Origin: Sandaracinus amylolyticus
Lineage (GTDB): Bacteria; Myxococcota_A; Polyangia; Polyangiales; Sandaracinaceae
Assembly: GCF_000737325.1 (NCBI RefSeq)
Contig: NZ_CP011125.1
Span: forward strand, 4,588,001 to 4,652,000
Direction of reading: 5' to 3'
Length of the DNA: 64,000 nucleotides
Shown here: positions 46,801 to 55,380 of the stretch, piece after piece
Position numbering within the stretch: the first letter of the stretch is position 1
Layout of the letters: each line of letters opens with the position of its first letter
The notes under the pieces: generated by a model
The model's input: only the letters and a program-made list of their open reading frames with translations
The model's database searches: none
What the model was told of the DNA's origin: nothing
Program-made: the position numbers and the translations under genes

Positions 46801-47140
46801 CCAGGCGAGTAACTGGACCGACCTCGGCCAGAGAGCGCTCGCGGGCGGCAACGGCGGCCTCGCGTGGGTGGCGCTGAACCGGGCGCTCACGCTTCAGCCG
46901 ACGAACAGCGCCGCCGCGATCGCGCTGGCTCGTCTCCACGCGCGCGATGGCCGCCCGCAGCTCGCGCAGCAGGTGATTCTCGAAGCATGGCGACGCAACG
47001 ACGGGTTCGAGGATGCGCGCGCGACGTTGGCCGCGGCAGCGAGCGACCTCCGGATCGATCTCGGGATCGCGCCGCGAGGCAGCTCGACATCGGCGTCGAC
47101 CGCGCCCGACGCGCCCGACGTCACTCCGTCCCCGCGCTGA
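43862..47140 (+). CDS. Polytopic membrane protein with spermidine-synthase-like domain, paralog of 9943-14037
   Basis: The 1092-aa protein starts at ATG 43862. About ten membrane helices (start LLCSGAAALLYESAWTRMLHRVFGVSD) are followed at about residues 480-700 by a Rossmann domain. That domain has the SAM motif VLIVGIGAGHTT and a DAVISQPSHPWLAGSSALYT segment, where spermidine synthases carry VDSTDP with the catalytic Asp. The Asp position is Gln here, so normal aminopropyl transfer is unlikely. The C-terminal 350 residues are helical, TPR-like (LGQRALAGGNGGLAWVALNRALTLQP). It lies 42 bp after the odd pilin and may share a transcript with it. Its 3' end overlaps the convergent TPR gene by 20 bp. 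Confidence 0.85.
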   Translation: MRTNTLPLYGALLCSGAAALLYESAWTRMLHRVFGVSDLAVATVLACFFLGLGVGSALASRIAGRLARPAVAYAALEVAVAAYALASVPLMPRLHDAYAGLGGSLSFEMISLVRFSLASAALLPPTIAMGATLPVLARLMPQQAWSGSVTALYTANTLGAVSGAALGGFWLIPQLGTRASVIAAAVLGIAAAAIAMLWMRRDVPRSESDAGASAKVNTGRSAKLGIELVLTTLSGAIALGSEVVWTRVLRIIVHGTTGAFAAMLVNYLLGIAIGALLARRIVARVRAGVAFGVLQSLAILVTALAVITVPQLPRVIPLARGELDIVPHETWVLLLASASILFPLAIVTGTGLPLTWAMAAERTTDSAGASGRLLAANTIGGLVGALATGFFLVPTIGVEATLFTIATFSALASAIALRSSVDGSVLARVGAMTGPFVLLALVLAARPTLSLPYLLGAAQQPLQAMIAGPSESWRDELVFLREGRNTTVTVRRTRTGLALYNDGRPESGFSAGDPGFGHELVLLGALPGLFAEQRERVLIVGIGAGHTTTMALACGFEHVEAVELEQAVVDAARLLHDARGRPFPVDDPRVTLHIDDARNRIALAPSGSLDAVISQPSHPWLAGSSALYTTEFFEEVARALHPGGAFALWLNVFRMDAANLRSVLGTLSDVFPNVHGFVVEGSSLVLVATRSDLDWDRSAARMQEPALAALLRAADLSSVPRLGAKLELDAASARALGRDAERIRDDRPLLEFRLAQLSNTRRFELRDLDVARAHAPWLAPGASLAASSDVARVTSERIGTATSRPRALRAIAASLESLALSSGDRAMLEGRLADARGDVGGAIAAYERAGTPDAEALLDRLRLAEGMHEALLDRAISRAVQPTEGRAMLESALAMRDLATLRVTLAIADGIGYPPERELRDAVRAYVDRGCDGILEASAVTRLAATTPELARTVAECAQRAGASARAEAFAEEAVRARWRQASNWTDLGQRALAGGNGGLAWVALNRALTLQPTNSAAAIALARLHARDGRPQLAQQVILEAWRRNDGFEDARATLAAAASDLRIDLGIAPRGSSTSASTAPDAPDVTPSPR

Positions 47141-48035
47141 TCGCCTCGACGATCTCCCGCTCGTCCGCGAACGCCGAGGCGGCGAAGCCGTCGCGGTAGC
47201 TCGTCCGCCAGTCCACGACCGGAACGGGCCCGACGAGGAAATAGAAGGTCGGCGACGCGTACGGCATCTCGCGCGCTCTGCGCTCGTCCTCGACCCGATT
47301 CGATTCGGCGAGCGCCTCGGCGTACGCCGACGAGCGGAGCTCGGCGATCGCATCTGCGAGCTGCCCCCGCGTCTGCTCGTCCTCTGTGAGCGCGAACATC
47401 TCCTCGAGGTGCGCGGCGGCCGCCTCGGCGCGCCCTGCGCGCGAGAGGAGCGATGCGCTCGTCATCGCCAACCACTCGGGCCCGGCGCCTCGTCGCGCCG
47501 CGATCATCAAGTACTCGGCCGCTTCGACGCGCGCTGCGTCGCGCTCGCGCTCGTCGTCGAGCAGTGCGGGGAGCTCGAACGCGAGCGCCGCGCCGAGCGT
47601 CCACGCCAGGTCGCCGTCGTCCGGAAAGCGTTGGTGGCCGCGACGGAGATACTCGATCGTGCGGCGTGCGTCGTCCGCGGTGATCGCCTGGGGGCGGTAG
47701 AGGCCCGCCGTCGCGACCCACGTGTAGACGGCGTCGAAGTCGGGATCGAGCTCGAGCATCGCGTCGGTGTAGTCGAACACGTGCTCGAGCGCGCCACGCT
47801 GCTGCATCTCCTCGCCGAAGTAGACCAACGCGCGAGCCCACAACAGATCGGCGAGCGCCTCGTCCCAGCCGAGCGAGAACACCGGGAGCCAGCTCGGTGG
47901 CGGCAGGTAGTAGACGTCCTCGTACGTCTGGCTCGCGACGAAGTGGTCCAGCGAGCGCGAGCGCAGCGCGGAGCCGAGCCCGGCCGCAGCGGCGAGACCC
48001 AGCGCGATCGAGAGGGTTCGTCGGACGGTGCGCAT
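47121..48035 (-). CDS. Membrane/exported TPR-like protein
   Basis: The 304-aa protein begins at ATG 48033-48035 (RTVRRTLSIALGLAAAAGLGSAL), a signal peptide or N-terminal anchor; in-frame Met codons further upstream fall in the terminator. The rest is helical. It has EDVYYLPPPSWLPVFSLGWDEALADLLWARALVYFGEE, then TPR-like units (YTDAMLELDPDFDAVYTWVATAGLY; RTIEYLRRGHQRFPDDGDLAWTLG; AEYLMIAARRGAGPEWLAMTSASLL). The C terminus, PYASPTFYFLVGPVP, is unusual in TPR proteins. It lies directly downstream of the major pilin gene, beyond a terminator, and may assist pilus or envelope assembly; this is inference. It overlaps the convergent SpeE-like gene by 20 bp. Confidence 0.75.
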   Translation of the reverse strand: MRTVRRTLSIALGLAAAAGLGSALRSRSLDHFVASQTYEDVYYLPPPSWLPVFSLGWDEALADLLWARALVYFGEEMQQRGALEHVFDYTDAMLELDPDFDAVYTWVATAGLYRPQAITADDARRTIEYLRRGHQRFPDDGDLAWTLGAALAFELPALLDDERERDAARVEAAEYLMIAARRGAGPEWLAMTSASLLSRAGRAEAAAAHLEEMFALTEDEQTRGQLADAIAELRSSAYAEALAESNRVEDERRAREMPYASPTFYFLVGPVPVVDWRTSYRDGFAASAFADEREIVEAISAGTE

Positions 48036-48050
48036 GCAGCGGAAACGCAA

Positions 48051-48077
48051 GAGCCCTCCTGCGATGCAGGAGGGCTC
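48051..48077 (-). terminator. Rho-independent terminator of the major pilin gene
   Basis: A perfect 12-bp stem (48051-48062 and 48066-48077, GAGCCCTCCTGC and its complement) with a GAT loop lies 30 bp after the pilin stop. On the minus strand it is followed by TTGCGTTTCC. It is the best terminator in the window and would stop transcription from the strong pilin gene before the downstream TPR gene. Confidence 0.8.
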
Positions 48078-48106
48078 CATCGTAAGGCAGCGAGCTGCTC
48101 AGCGGA

Positions 48107-48679
48107 TCACTCGAGCTCGTTCTCGACGTACAGACCGGGGGCGCGCATCAGCTCGTTGTCGCCCGACGAGCCGGCCGAGAGCTCGAAGAGGCTCTGGGTC
48201 ATGTCGCCGTCGAGGTCGCCGATCGCACGGAACGAGTACAGGTTCTCGCCACCCATGTGCGCGCAGCTGTCCGTCGAGCCCTGGATCTGGTACTGGAAGT
48301 AGATCGGGTCGGCGATGGTGAAGCCGATGTCCGTGAACGACTCCGCTTCCATGCCCCAGTCGTCGATCTGCGTCTTGCCGGTGCCCGGCGCGTTGGTCGT
48401 CACGGCGCCGCCGGCGACGGTGCACGCGCTCGAGGCAGCCGACGTGCCGCGCACGACGCCCTGCATGTCCCAGCGCTCGTTCTGGTAGTACGACGCGGCG
48501 CCCTGGAAGAGGTTGCGGAGATTGCTGCCCGCCTCGGAGGTCTTCGAGCGCCGGACGTAGCCGACGAACGCGGGAATCGCGATGGCGGCGAGGATGCCGA
48601 TGATCGCCACGACGATCATGAGCTCGATGAGGGTGAAGCCGGCCTTCCGCTTGTTCGCGATCTGAATCAGGTTGCGCAT
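48107..48679 (-). CDS. pilA: Type IV major pilin (PilA-like)
   Basis: The 190-aa prepilin starts at ATG 48677-48679 behind AAGGA. It has a short leader ([13 protein letters not shown]), cleavage after Gly, and the mature N terminus [24 protein letters not shown], with Glu at position 5. Two Cys in the C-terminal half (SSACTVAGG and DSCAHMGG) can form the usual D-region disulfide. [15 protein letters not shown] loop lies near the end. It should polymerise into the pili used for twitching or social gliding. A sigma-54-type promoter lies 53 bp upstream (48732-48748) and a strong terminator follows. The pilR-like gene is about 1.3 kb upstream on the same strand. The gene name is by family; strict orthology to Myxococcus pilA is not tested. 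Confidence 0.92.
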   Translation of the reverse strand: MRNLIQIANKRKAGFTLIELMIVVAIIGILAAIAIPAFVGYVRRSKTSEAGSNLRNLFQGAASYYQNERWDMQGVVRGTSAASSACTVAGGAVTTNAPGTGKTQIDDWGMEAESFTDIGFTIADPIYFQYQIQGSTDSCAHMGGENLYSFRAIGDLDGDMTQSLFELSAGSSGDNELMRAPGLYVENELE

Positions 48680-48731
48680 TCTCGTCCTTCCACTCCCAGG
48701 CGGCTGCCGCGCCACCCACGTCCTCCCGTTC

Positions 48732-48748
48732 AGCAATGGTCGTGCCGA
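48732..48748 (-). promoter_or_regulatory. Sigma-54 (-24/-12) promoter of the major pilin gene
   Basis: Read on the minus strand the site is TCGGCACGACCATTGCT. It matches the sigma-54 consensus TGGCACG-N4-TTGC(A/T) at all but the first base (GG at -24 and GC at -12 both present). It lies about 55 bp before the pilin ATG. Control by the nearby PilR-like activator is the expected arrangement. Confidence 0.8.
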
Positions 48749-48771
48749 CGGAGCGGAAAAGGACGGCGTGG

Positions 48772-49329
48772 TCACTCCCAGCCCGTTTCGAGGTACGAGC
48801 CGCCGATGCCGCGCGAGACGAAGACGCGGTCGCTGATCGAGTAGCCCTCGAAGACCACCGTCGTTCCGTCGCCGTCGAGGTCGGCCTGCGCCTGCGTCAC
48901 GAACCAGTACTCGGCGCCGCTGAACCCGGGAATCCCAGCGCCGGCGCCGGACGTCGGTGCGCCGTCGAGGGCGGGGCGCGTCCCCGGGCCACCCGTCCAG
49001 ACGCGATATCGGAACCGCACCGGGCCCTCCGGATCGACGCCGAGATCCTCCCATCCGCTCGCCGCGACGTCGAAGGATCCGACCGTGTTCGGTGCGGGGA
49101 TCGACGCGGGGTTCCAGCCGAGCGATCCCGCGTACTGGCTGTAGAGGCCGTAGTACGAGTCCTCGGCTTGCCGGATCGCGCCGAGCGTCTGCACCGCCTC
49201 CGTCGTCCGGGCGCGCATCATCTGCGCTCGAAACGCGGGCACCGCGACGGCGGCCAGCACGCCGATGATCGCGACCACGACCATCAGCTCGATCAGCGTG
49301 AACCCGCGACGATAGCGCGCGCGGCCCAT
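48772..49329 (-). CDS. Type IV pilin-like protein (second gene of pilin pair)
   Basis: The 185-aa product starts at ATG 49327-49329, 4 bp after the stop of the pilin gene upstream, so they form one operon. Its leader is GRARYRRG and the mature N terminus is [22 protein letters not shown], with Glu5. The globular domain has no Cys, unlike the major pilin. It carries an [15 protein letters not shown] loop and ends [10 protein letters not shown], nearly the same ending as its upstream partner (GPYLAQGWE). It is probably a minor pilin or pseudopilin acting with that partner, rather than a fibre-forming subunit. Confidence 0.88.
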   Translation of the reverse strand: MGRARYRRGFTLIELMVVVAIIGVLAAVAVPAFRAQMMRARTTEAVQTLGAIRQAEDSYYGLYSQYAGSLGWNPASIPAPNTVGSFDVAASGWEDLGVDPEGPVRFRYRVWTGGPGTRPALDGAPTSGAGAGIPGFSGAEYWFVTQAQADLDGDGTTVVFEGYSISDRVFVSRGIGGSYLETGWE

Positions 49330-49333
49330 CGGC

Positions 49334-49861
49334 TCACTCCCAGCCTTGCGCGAGGTACGGGCCGTCGATTCCGGCGGAGACGTAGACCCGATTCCAGCCG
49401 TTGTAGGTCTCGAACCCGACGAGGTTGCCGTCCGAGTCGAGATCGCCTTCGGCTTGGGCGACGAACCAGAACGAGTTCCCACCGACCCCCGTGACCCCGG
49501 ACGCTTGCGAGGGAGTCCCGGCCCGCACGCGATAGCGGAACCGCAGCAGGCCATCGGGCGAGACGCCCAGCTGAGCCCAACCGGTTGCCGTCGGGTCCCA
49601 GGCGTGGAGCGTGCTCGCGCTGCCGTAATCCGACGGATTCCACGTCGGAACGTTCGCGTACTGCCCGAACTCGACGCGGTACGACTCCTGGCGCTGGCGG
49701 ATCTCGCCGAGCATCCGGAACGCCTCTTCGGTGCGAGCCCGCTGCAGATAGCCGCTGAAGGCCGGGATCGCGACTGCTGCGAGCACACCGATGATCGCGA
49801 CGACGATCATCAGCTCCAGCAGCGTGAAGCCCGCTCGGCGCTTCGTGGGGGCTCGCGTCAT
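49334..49861 (-). CDS. Type IV pilin-like protein (first gene of pilin pair)
   Basis: The 175-aa product starts at ATG 49859-49861 with GGAGGA 9 nt upstream; earlier in-frame codons lie in the promoter. The leader is TRAPTKRRAG, then [22 protein letters not shown] with Glu5. Downstream are YLQRARTEEAFRMLGEIRQRQESYRVEFGQYANVPTWNP, a GDLDSDGNLVGFETY loop and the ending GPYLAQGWE. No Cys is present. It is close in sequence to the downstream pilin and was probably formed by duplication. A sigma-54-like site lies upstream, and the PilR-like gene ends 130 bp before the start. Confidence 0.88.
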   Translation of the reverse strand: MTRAPTKRRAGFTLLELMIVVAIIGVLAAVAIPAFSGYLQRARTEEAFRMLGEIRQRQESYRVEFGQYANVPTWNPSDYGSASTLHAWDPTATGWAQLGVSPDGLLRFRYRVRAGTPSQASGVTGVGGNSFWFVAQAEGDLDSDGNLVGFETYNGWNRVYVSAGIDGPYLAQGWE

Positions 49862-49889
49862 TCGCGGGATTCCTCCGGGAGCGGCTCGC

Positions 49890-49905
49890 AGCAATGCTCG
49901 CTCCA
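49890..49905 (-). promoter_or_regulatory. Candidate sigma-54-like promoter of the pilin pair
   Basis: On the minus strand the site reads TGGAGCGAGCATTGCT. GG at -24 and TTGC at -12 with correct spacing fit sigma-54, but two bases of the GGCAC core differ. It lies about 28 nt before the ATG at 49861, leaving a short leader that still contains GGAGGA. Confidence 0.45.
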
Positions 49906-49933
49906 CGGGGTGCGAGCCTATCATGGGGTGCAG

Positions 49934-49954
49934 GATTCGAGTGAGTGTCGAATC
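49934..49954. repeat. 7-bp inverted repeat between pilR and the pilin pair
   Basis: GATTCGA (49934-49940) and TCGAATC (49948-49954) flank 7 nt, just upstream of the candidate sigma-54 promoter. It could be a transcription-factor site or a weak terminator of pilR. Confidence 0.4.
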
Positions 49955-49990
49955 TCGTCACCTCGATGCGGAGCGGACTGACGTTTTTGG

Positions 49991-51388
<1,398 letters not shown>

Positions 51389-51443
51389 CGCGCGCACGTT
51401 ATCACGCGCGCGCGATGCGCTGCGTGCGAGACTGCGGCGCGCC

Positions 51444-52274
51444 GTGCTCCGACGACATCGAGCGATCGTGGTGATGATCGGCGTGCTCCTCGCTGCGTGC
51501 GCGGGCGGGCCGATGCACGACGGGCGCAGCGCGATGCGGCGCGGGGAGTTCGAGGTCGCGGCGCGCCACTACCGTCGCGCTGCCGAGGAGCATCCGGACG
51601 AGCCCGGGACGTGGATGGCGCTCGGGCGCGCGGAGATGGCGGCGGAGCGATTCGAGCGCGCGCGCGATGCGTTCACGCGCGTCGCGGCGCTGCGGCCGGA
51701 GAGCGCGACGCCGCGCATCCTCGTCGGCAACACGTGGGAGCTGCAGCGCAACTACGACGAGGCGCTCGAGGCGTATCGCATGGCGTGCCGCGTCCAGCCC
51801 GACGCGGCGCGCCCGTGGCGCGTGCTCGGGACGCGGCTCTTGCGATGGGGGCGCTCGACCGACGCGATCCCGGCGCTGGAGCGCGCGCTCGAGCTCGCGC
51901 CCGATCACGCGGAGACGTGGAACGCGCTCGCGATGGCGCGCTGGCACGCCGAGGATCGCGCGGGCGCGCTCCGGCAATTCGAGACGGGGGTGGAGCGCTT
52001 CCCGGAGCACGCGGGGCTGCGCCTCGGGCTCGCGGCGGCGCTGATCAACGAGCGTCGCTACGACGAGGCGCTCGCGGCGTACGACGCGCTGCTCGAGCGC
52101 ACGCCGGACGTCGCGCCGGTGCTGGTCGGCCGCGCGATCCTGCTGCACGAGCTCGGGCGTCGCGACGAGGCGCTCGCGTCGTTCGAGCGCGCGGTGCTCG
52201 CGTCGGGGGGCGCCGCGTCGTACCGCGCGCGGCTCGCGGAGTATCGCGCGCTGCTCGCGCGCGAGCCGAGGTGA
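51444..52274 (+). CDS. TPR lipoprotein (PilF/Tgl-like candidate)
   Basis: The 276-aa product starts at a GTG and has a lipoprotein signal (VVMIGVLLAACAGG). About six consecutive TPR units follow (RGEFEVAARHYRRAAEEHPDEPGTWMALGRAEM; DAIPALERALELAPDHAETWNALAMARWH; and others). Outer-membrane TPR lipoproteins of this kind (PilF, Tgl) help assemble the pilus secretin. Divergent placement 55 bp from a PilR-type gene makes that role plausible, though many myxobacterial TPR lipoproteins serve other functions. Its stop lies just before the next lipoprotein gene, with a GTG overlap at 52271. Confidence 0.75.
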   Translation: MLRRHRAIVVMIGVLLAACAGGPMHDGRSAMRRGEFEVAARHYRRAAEEHPDEPGTWMALGRAEMAAERFERARDAFTRVAALRPESATPRILVGNTWELQRNYDEALEAYRMACRVQPDAARPWRVLGTRLLRWGRSTDAIPALERALELAPDHAETWNALAMARWHAEDRAGALRQFETGVERFPEHAGLRLGLAAALINERRYDEALAAYDALLERTPDVAPVLVGRAILLHELGRRDEALASFERAVLASGGAASYRARLAEYRALLAREPR

Positions 52275-52291
52275 CGAGTACGCTCGGCGCG

Positions 52292-53464
52292 ATGCGCTGG
52301 CTCGTCCTCTCCGTCGTCTTGGTCGCATGCGGTGGAGAGAGCGCCGCGCCGGATCCGTCGCCGCCCGTCGCGCCGGCGCCTCCTCCGCCGCCGGTCGTCG
52401 CGGCGCGCGCGATCTCGTCGCGAGCATCGTTCGATCTGGTCGCGCTGCCCGAAGGCGCCGCGCTCGCGTGGGGCGCGACGCCGGACGACGGAGGCGGCGT
52501 GCGCGCGATCGCCCTCGATCCGATCGGCGGCGTGCGTGGCCACGAGGTCGTGGTGTCGGACGTCGCGTTCGTAGGCGGCGGGGACGATCCCGGCTCGGTC
52601 GAGGAGCTCGTGGTCGCAGCCGCGGGTCTTCGCGTCGCGGTCGCGTGGGTCGCGCGCACCGGCCCGATCGTGCACGCCCACGCGACGATCGCGAGCGCGG
52701 GGGTCGACGCGTTCGCGCCCGTGCGTGACCTGGGCGCGACGGTCGCGGGCGCGTACGACCGCAGCACGCGCGGCCGGCTTGCTGCGTGGGGTCGCGACGA
52801 CGGCTCCACGGCGATCGTGGTGCGCGCGCCGCCCGGGCCCTGCCAGGCGAGCGCGGGCGAGTGTGCGCGCTTCGCGCTCGCCGCGATCGGCGACGGAGAA
52901 GGCAGCGGTGGGCGCGACACGATCGTGAACGAGGTGCGCGAGCCTTGTGATCCGCTGGTCGTCGGCGGCCTCGCGCGCGGGAGCGCGTTCTTCTACGGCG
53001 CGTGCCACGTGACCGAGCAGGGCGCCCCGACGACGACGCTCTACGCGATCGATCGCGGCGGAGGCGGTGCGCTCGCATCGGCGCCCGACGTCGTCGAAGG
53101 ATGCGCGCCGATCGGGATCGCGCCCGGTGCGAGCGGCGCGATCGCGATCGCGCGCTGCGAAGACGGTGTCGCGGCACAGGAGGTCGGGCCGCGCGGCGAT
53201 CTGCTGGGCACGGCGCGCGCCGCGGAGCCGCGCGTGGTGTGCGCGTCGGGGCGGCCGACGATCGAGCTCGGCGCGATGCGCGTGCAGCTCGTCGAAGCGG
53301 TGTCGCGCATCGAGGGGCTCTTGCCCGCGTCGGTCGCGCCCGAGGGCTCGCGCGCGGTGTGGACCGGCGATGCGATCCTCGTCGCCGCGCCCTCGGGCCG
53401 TGAGGTCGCGCTCCGTCGCTACCAGTGCGACGTCGATTCGATCACGCGCACCGACGTACGCTGA
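52292..53464 (+). CDS. Lipoprotein of unknown function, 390 aa
   Basis: I chose ATG 52292 because it gives a clean lipoprotein signal (RWLVLSVVLVACGGE). A GTG at 52271 overlapping the previous stop would add seven residues. After a Pro/Ala linker, the mature protein is strand-rich with repeated blade-like segments (FDLVALPEGAALAWGA; RVAVAWVARTGPIVHAHATI; SAFFYGACHVTEQG; GAIAIARCEDGV). A beta-propeller-like fold is therefore likely. Six or more Cys occur in the C-terminal half. No family is recognised. It lies between the TPR lipoprotein and the esterase-like gene on the same strand and may be co-transcribed with both. Confidence 0.72.
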   Translation: MRWLVLSVVLVACGGESAAPDPSPPVAPAPPPPPVVAARAISSRASFDLVALPEGAALAWGATPDDGGGVRAIALDPIGGVRGHEVVVSDVAFVGGGDDPGSVEELVVAAAGLRVAVAWVARTGPIVHAHATIASAGVDAFAPVRDLGATVAGAYDRSTRGRLAAWGRDDGSTAIVVRAPPGPCQASAGECARFALAAIGDGEGSGGRDTIVNEVREPCDPLVVGGLARGSAFFYGACHVTEQGAPTTTLYAIDRGGGGALASAPDVVEGCAPIGIAPGASGAIAIARCEDGVAAQEVGPRGDLLGTARAAEPRVVCASGRPTIELGAMRVQLVEAVSRIEGLLPASVAPEGSRAVWTGDAILVAAPSGREVALRRYQCDVDSITRTDVR

Positions 53465-53468
53465 TCCG

Positions 53469-55364
53469 ATGCGAGGATTGGCGCGGGTGGCGCTCGTCGC
53501 GCTCGTGTGCGCGGGGTGCGAGGCGAGCGATGCGATGCTCACGGACGCAGGAGCGCCCGTCGATGCGGGCCCAGCGTGCACGGAGCTGCTCTACGAGCGC
53601 GATGGAACGAGCATCACGCGCTGGCCGGAGCCCGCGCTGCTCGTCGACGACGCGACGACCGAGACCGGTCGTCGCCTGCAGTTCGACCCCGAGCGCTATC
53701 CCGATCTCGTCGCGCGCCTCGGCTCGTACCTGCCGACGCTCACGATCGATCTCGCGGAGATCGACGGCTTCGGCGTGAACGCCGAGGCGTTCTTCCAGTT
53801 CGGGCGCGCGTTCGACGTCGACGCGATCCCGCGCGACGGGCTCGGGCTCGTCGTGATCGAGCCGGGCCCCGCGCGCGTCGTGCCCGTGATCGCCACGACG
53901 ACCGACGAGGGAACGACGCTGCTGCTCGCGCCGCTGACGCCGCTCCCGCCGCACGCGCGTGCCGCCGCGTTCGTCACGCGCGCGCTCACCGACGCAGCGC
54001 GCGGATGCCTCGAGCCCTCGCGCGACATGCGCGCGCTGATCGCGTCGCCCGACGACGACACGCGCGCCGCGATCGATGCGCTCGTCGCGCTCGGCGCGAT
54101 CGCGAGCGCGGACGAGCTCGTGGCGATCAGTGCGTTCCCGACGCAGTCGATCGAGGAGGACTCGGTCGCGGTCGCGACCGACGTCGCGACGCACGAGCAC
54201 GTGTACGCGAGCACGCCGACCTGCGTCGAAGAGACCTCGTGGACGCGCTGCGAGACCACCTTCGAGGCCTACGACTACCGCGACCCGGAAGACGGCGTGA
54301 TGCGTCGCCCGCGCGGTGAGCCCGCGACACCGCGCGCGACGTACACCGTTCCGAACACGATGTGGCTCCCGCGCGAGGGCGAGGGGCCGTTCCCGGTGCT
54401 CGTCTTCGGGCACGGCCTCACGGGATCGCGCTCGCAGGCCGAGCGCCTCGGGCGCTTCGCTGCGCCGCTCGGGTACGCGACGGTCGCGATCGACGCGCTC
54501 CAGCACGGCGAGCACCCGACGACCGAGGGAGCGGAGCGCAGCGACGTCCAGACGCTGCTCGCGTTCTTCGGCGTCGGTGATCTCGACGAGCGCGCGCTCG
54601 AGGCGGCCCGCCTGCGCGAACACTTCCGACAGAGCACGTGGGACAAGCTGCAGCTCACGCAGCTCCTCGTGAGCGATCCCGATCTCGACGACGACGGCGC
54701 GCCCGAGCTCGACGTCACGCGCATCGTGTACCTCGGTGTCTCGCTCGGCGGCCTCATGGGCCCCGAGCTGCTCGCGCTCTCGAGCGACTACGGCGCGGGC
54801 CTGCTCGTCGTCCCGGGCGGGCGCGTCTCCGCGATCATCAGCGACGGAGCGCAGTTCGGGTCGCTGATCGATCTCCTGCGACCGCGAGGCGCGACGCGAG
54901 GTGACGTGCGGCGCTTCTTCCCGATCCTGCAGACCGTGCTCGATCGCGGCGATCCCGCGAGCTACGGGCCGCATCTGCTGCGCGATCGACTGCCCGTCGC
55001 GGGCGCGACCACGCCGAGCATCCTCGTCGGCGTCGTGCTCGACGACGAGATCGTGCCCAACGTCGCGAGCTACGCGCTCGCCCGCGCCATCGGCGTCCCG
55101 ATCGTCGAGCCGCTTCTGCGCCCCGAGCCGGGCTTCGAGCTCGTGCGCGGCCCCATCGAGGGCAACTTCGCGGACGGTGCTGCCAGCGGAGGGCTCCTCC
55201 AGTTCGACCTCGTCGCCGAGGGCGAGCGCGCGACCCACGGCAACGTCGCGGACTCGGAGGTCGGCGTCGCCGCGTGGCTCGACTTCCTCGACACGCACTA
55301 CCGCACGGGCCTCGCGCGCATCAGGGATCCCTACGAAGCGATCGGGTTGGCTCACGCGATGTGA
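53469..55364 (+). CDS. Lipoprotein with alpha/beta-hydrolase domain
   Basis: The 631-aa product starts at ATG 53469, 4 bp after the previous stop. It has a lipoprotein signal (ALVALVCAGCE). The N-terminal 300 residues are strand-rich and unassigned. From about residue 300 an alpha/beta-hydrolase core appears: FPVLVFGHGLTGSRSQAERLG is the strand/oxyanion segment, YATVAIDALQHGEH follows, and IVYLGVSLGGLMGPELLALS carries the nucleophile elbow GVSLGG. An Asp-rich DPDLDDDGAPE loop lies just before the elbow and could bind calcium. SILVGVVLDDEIVP may supply the catalytic Asp. A lipid-anchored esterase or lipase-like enzyme is likely; the substrate is unknown. Confidence 0.78.
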   Translation: MRGLARVALVALVCAGCEASDAMLTDAGAPVDAGPACTELLYERDGTSITRWPEPALLVDDATTETGRRLQFDPERYPDLVARLGSYLPTLTIDLAEIDGFGVNAEAFFQFGRAFDVDAIPRDGLGLVVIEPGPARVVPVIATTTDEGTTLLLAPLTPLPPHARAAAFVTRALTDAARGCLEPSRDMRALIASPDDDTRAAIDALVALGAIASADELVAISAFPTQSIEEDSVAVATDVATHEHVYASTPTCVEETSWTRCETTFEAYDYRDPEDGVMRRPRGEPATPRATYTVPNTMWLPREGEGPFPVLVFGHGLTGSRSQAERLGRFAAPLGYATVAIDALQHGEHPTTEGAERSDVQTLLAFFGVGDLDERALEAARLREHFRQSTWDKLQLTQLLVSDPDLDDDGAPELDVTRIVYLGVSLGGLMGPELLALSSDYGAGLLVVPGGRVSAIISDGAQFGSLIDLLRPRGATRGDVRRFFPILQTVLDRGDPASYGPHLLRDRLPVAGATTPSILVGVVLDDEIVPNVASYALARAIGVPIVEPLLRPEPGFELVRGPIEGNFADGAASGGLLQFDLVAEGERATHGNVADSEVGVAAWLDFLDTHYRTGLARIRDPYEAIGLAHAM

Positions 55365-55380
55365 GTGACCCGCGATCCAA

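Noticed and set aside
43229-47353. 1374-aa open frame on the minus strand
   Set aside because: It is antisense to the pilin-like and SpeE-like genes; Arg/Glu-rich shadow.
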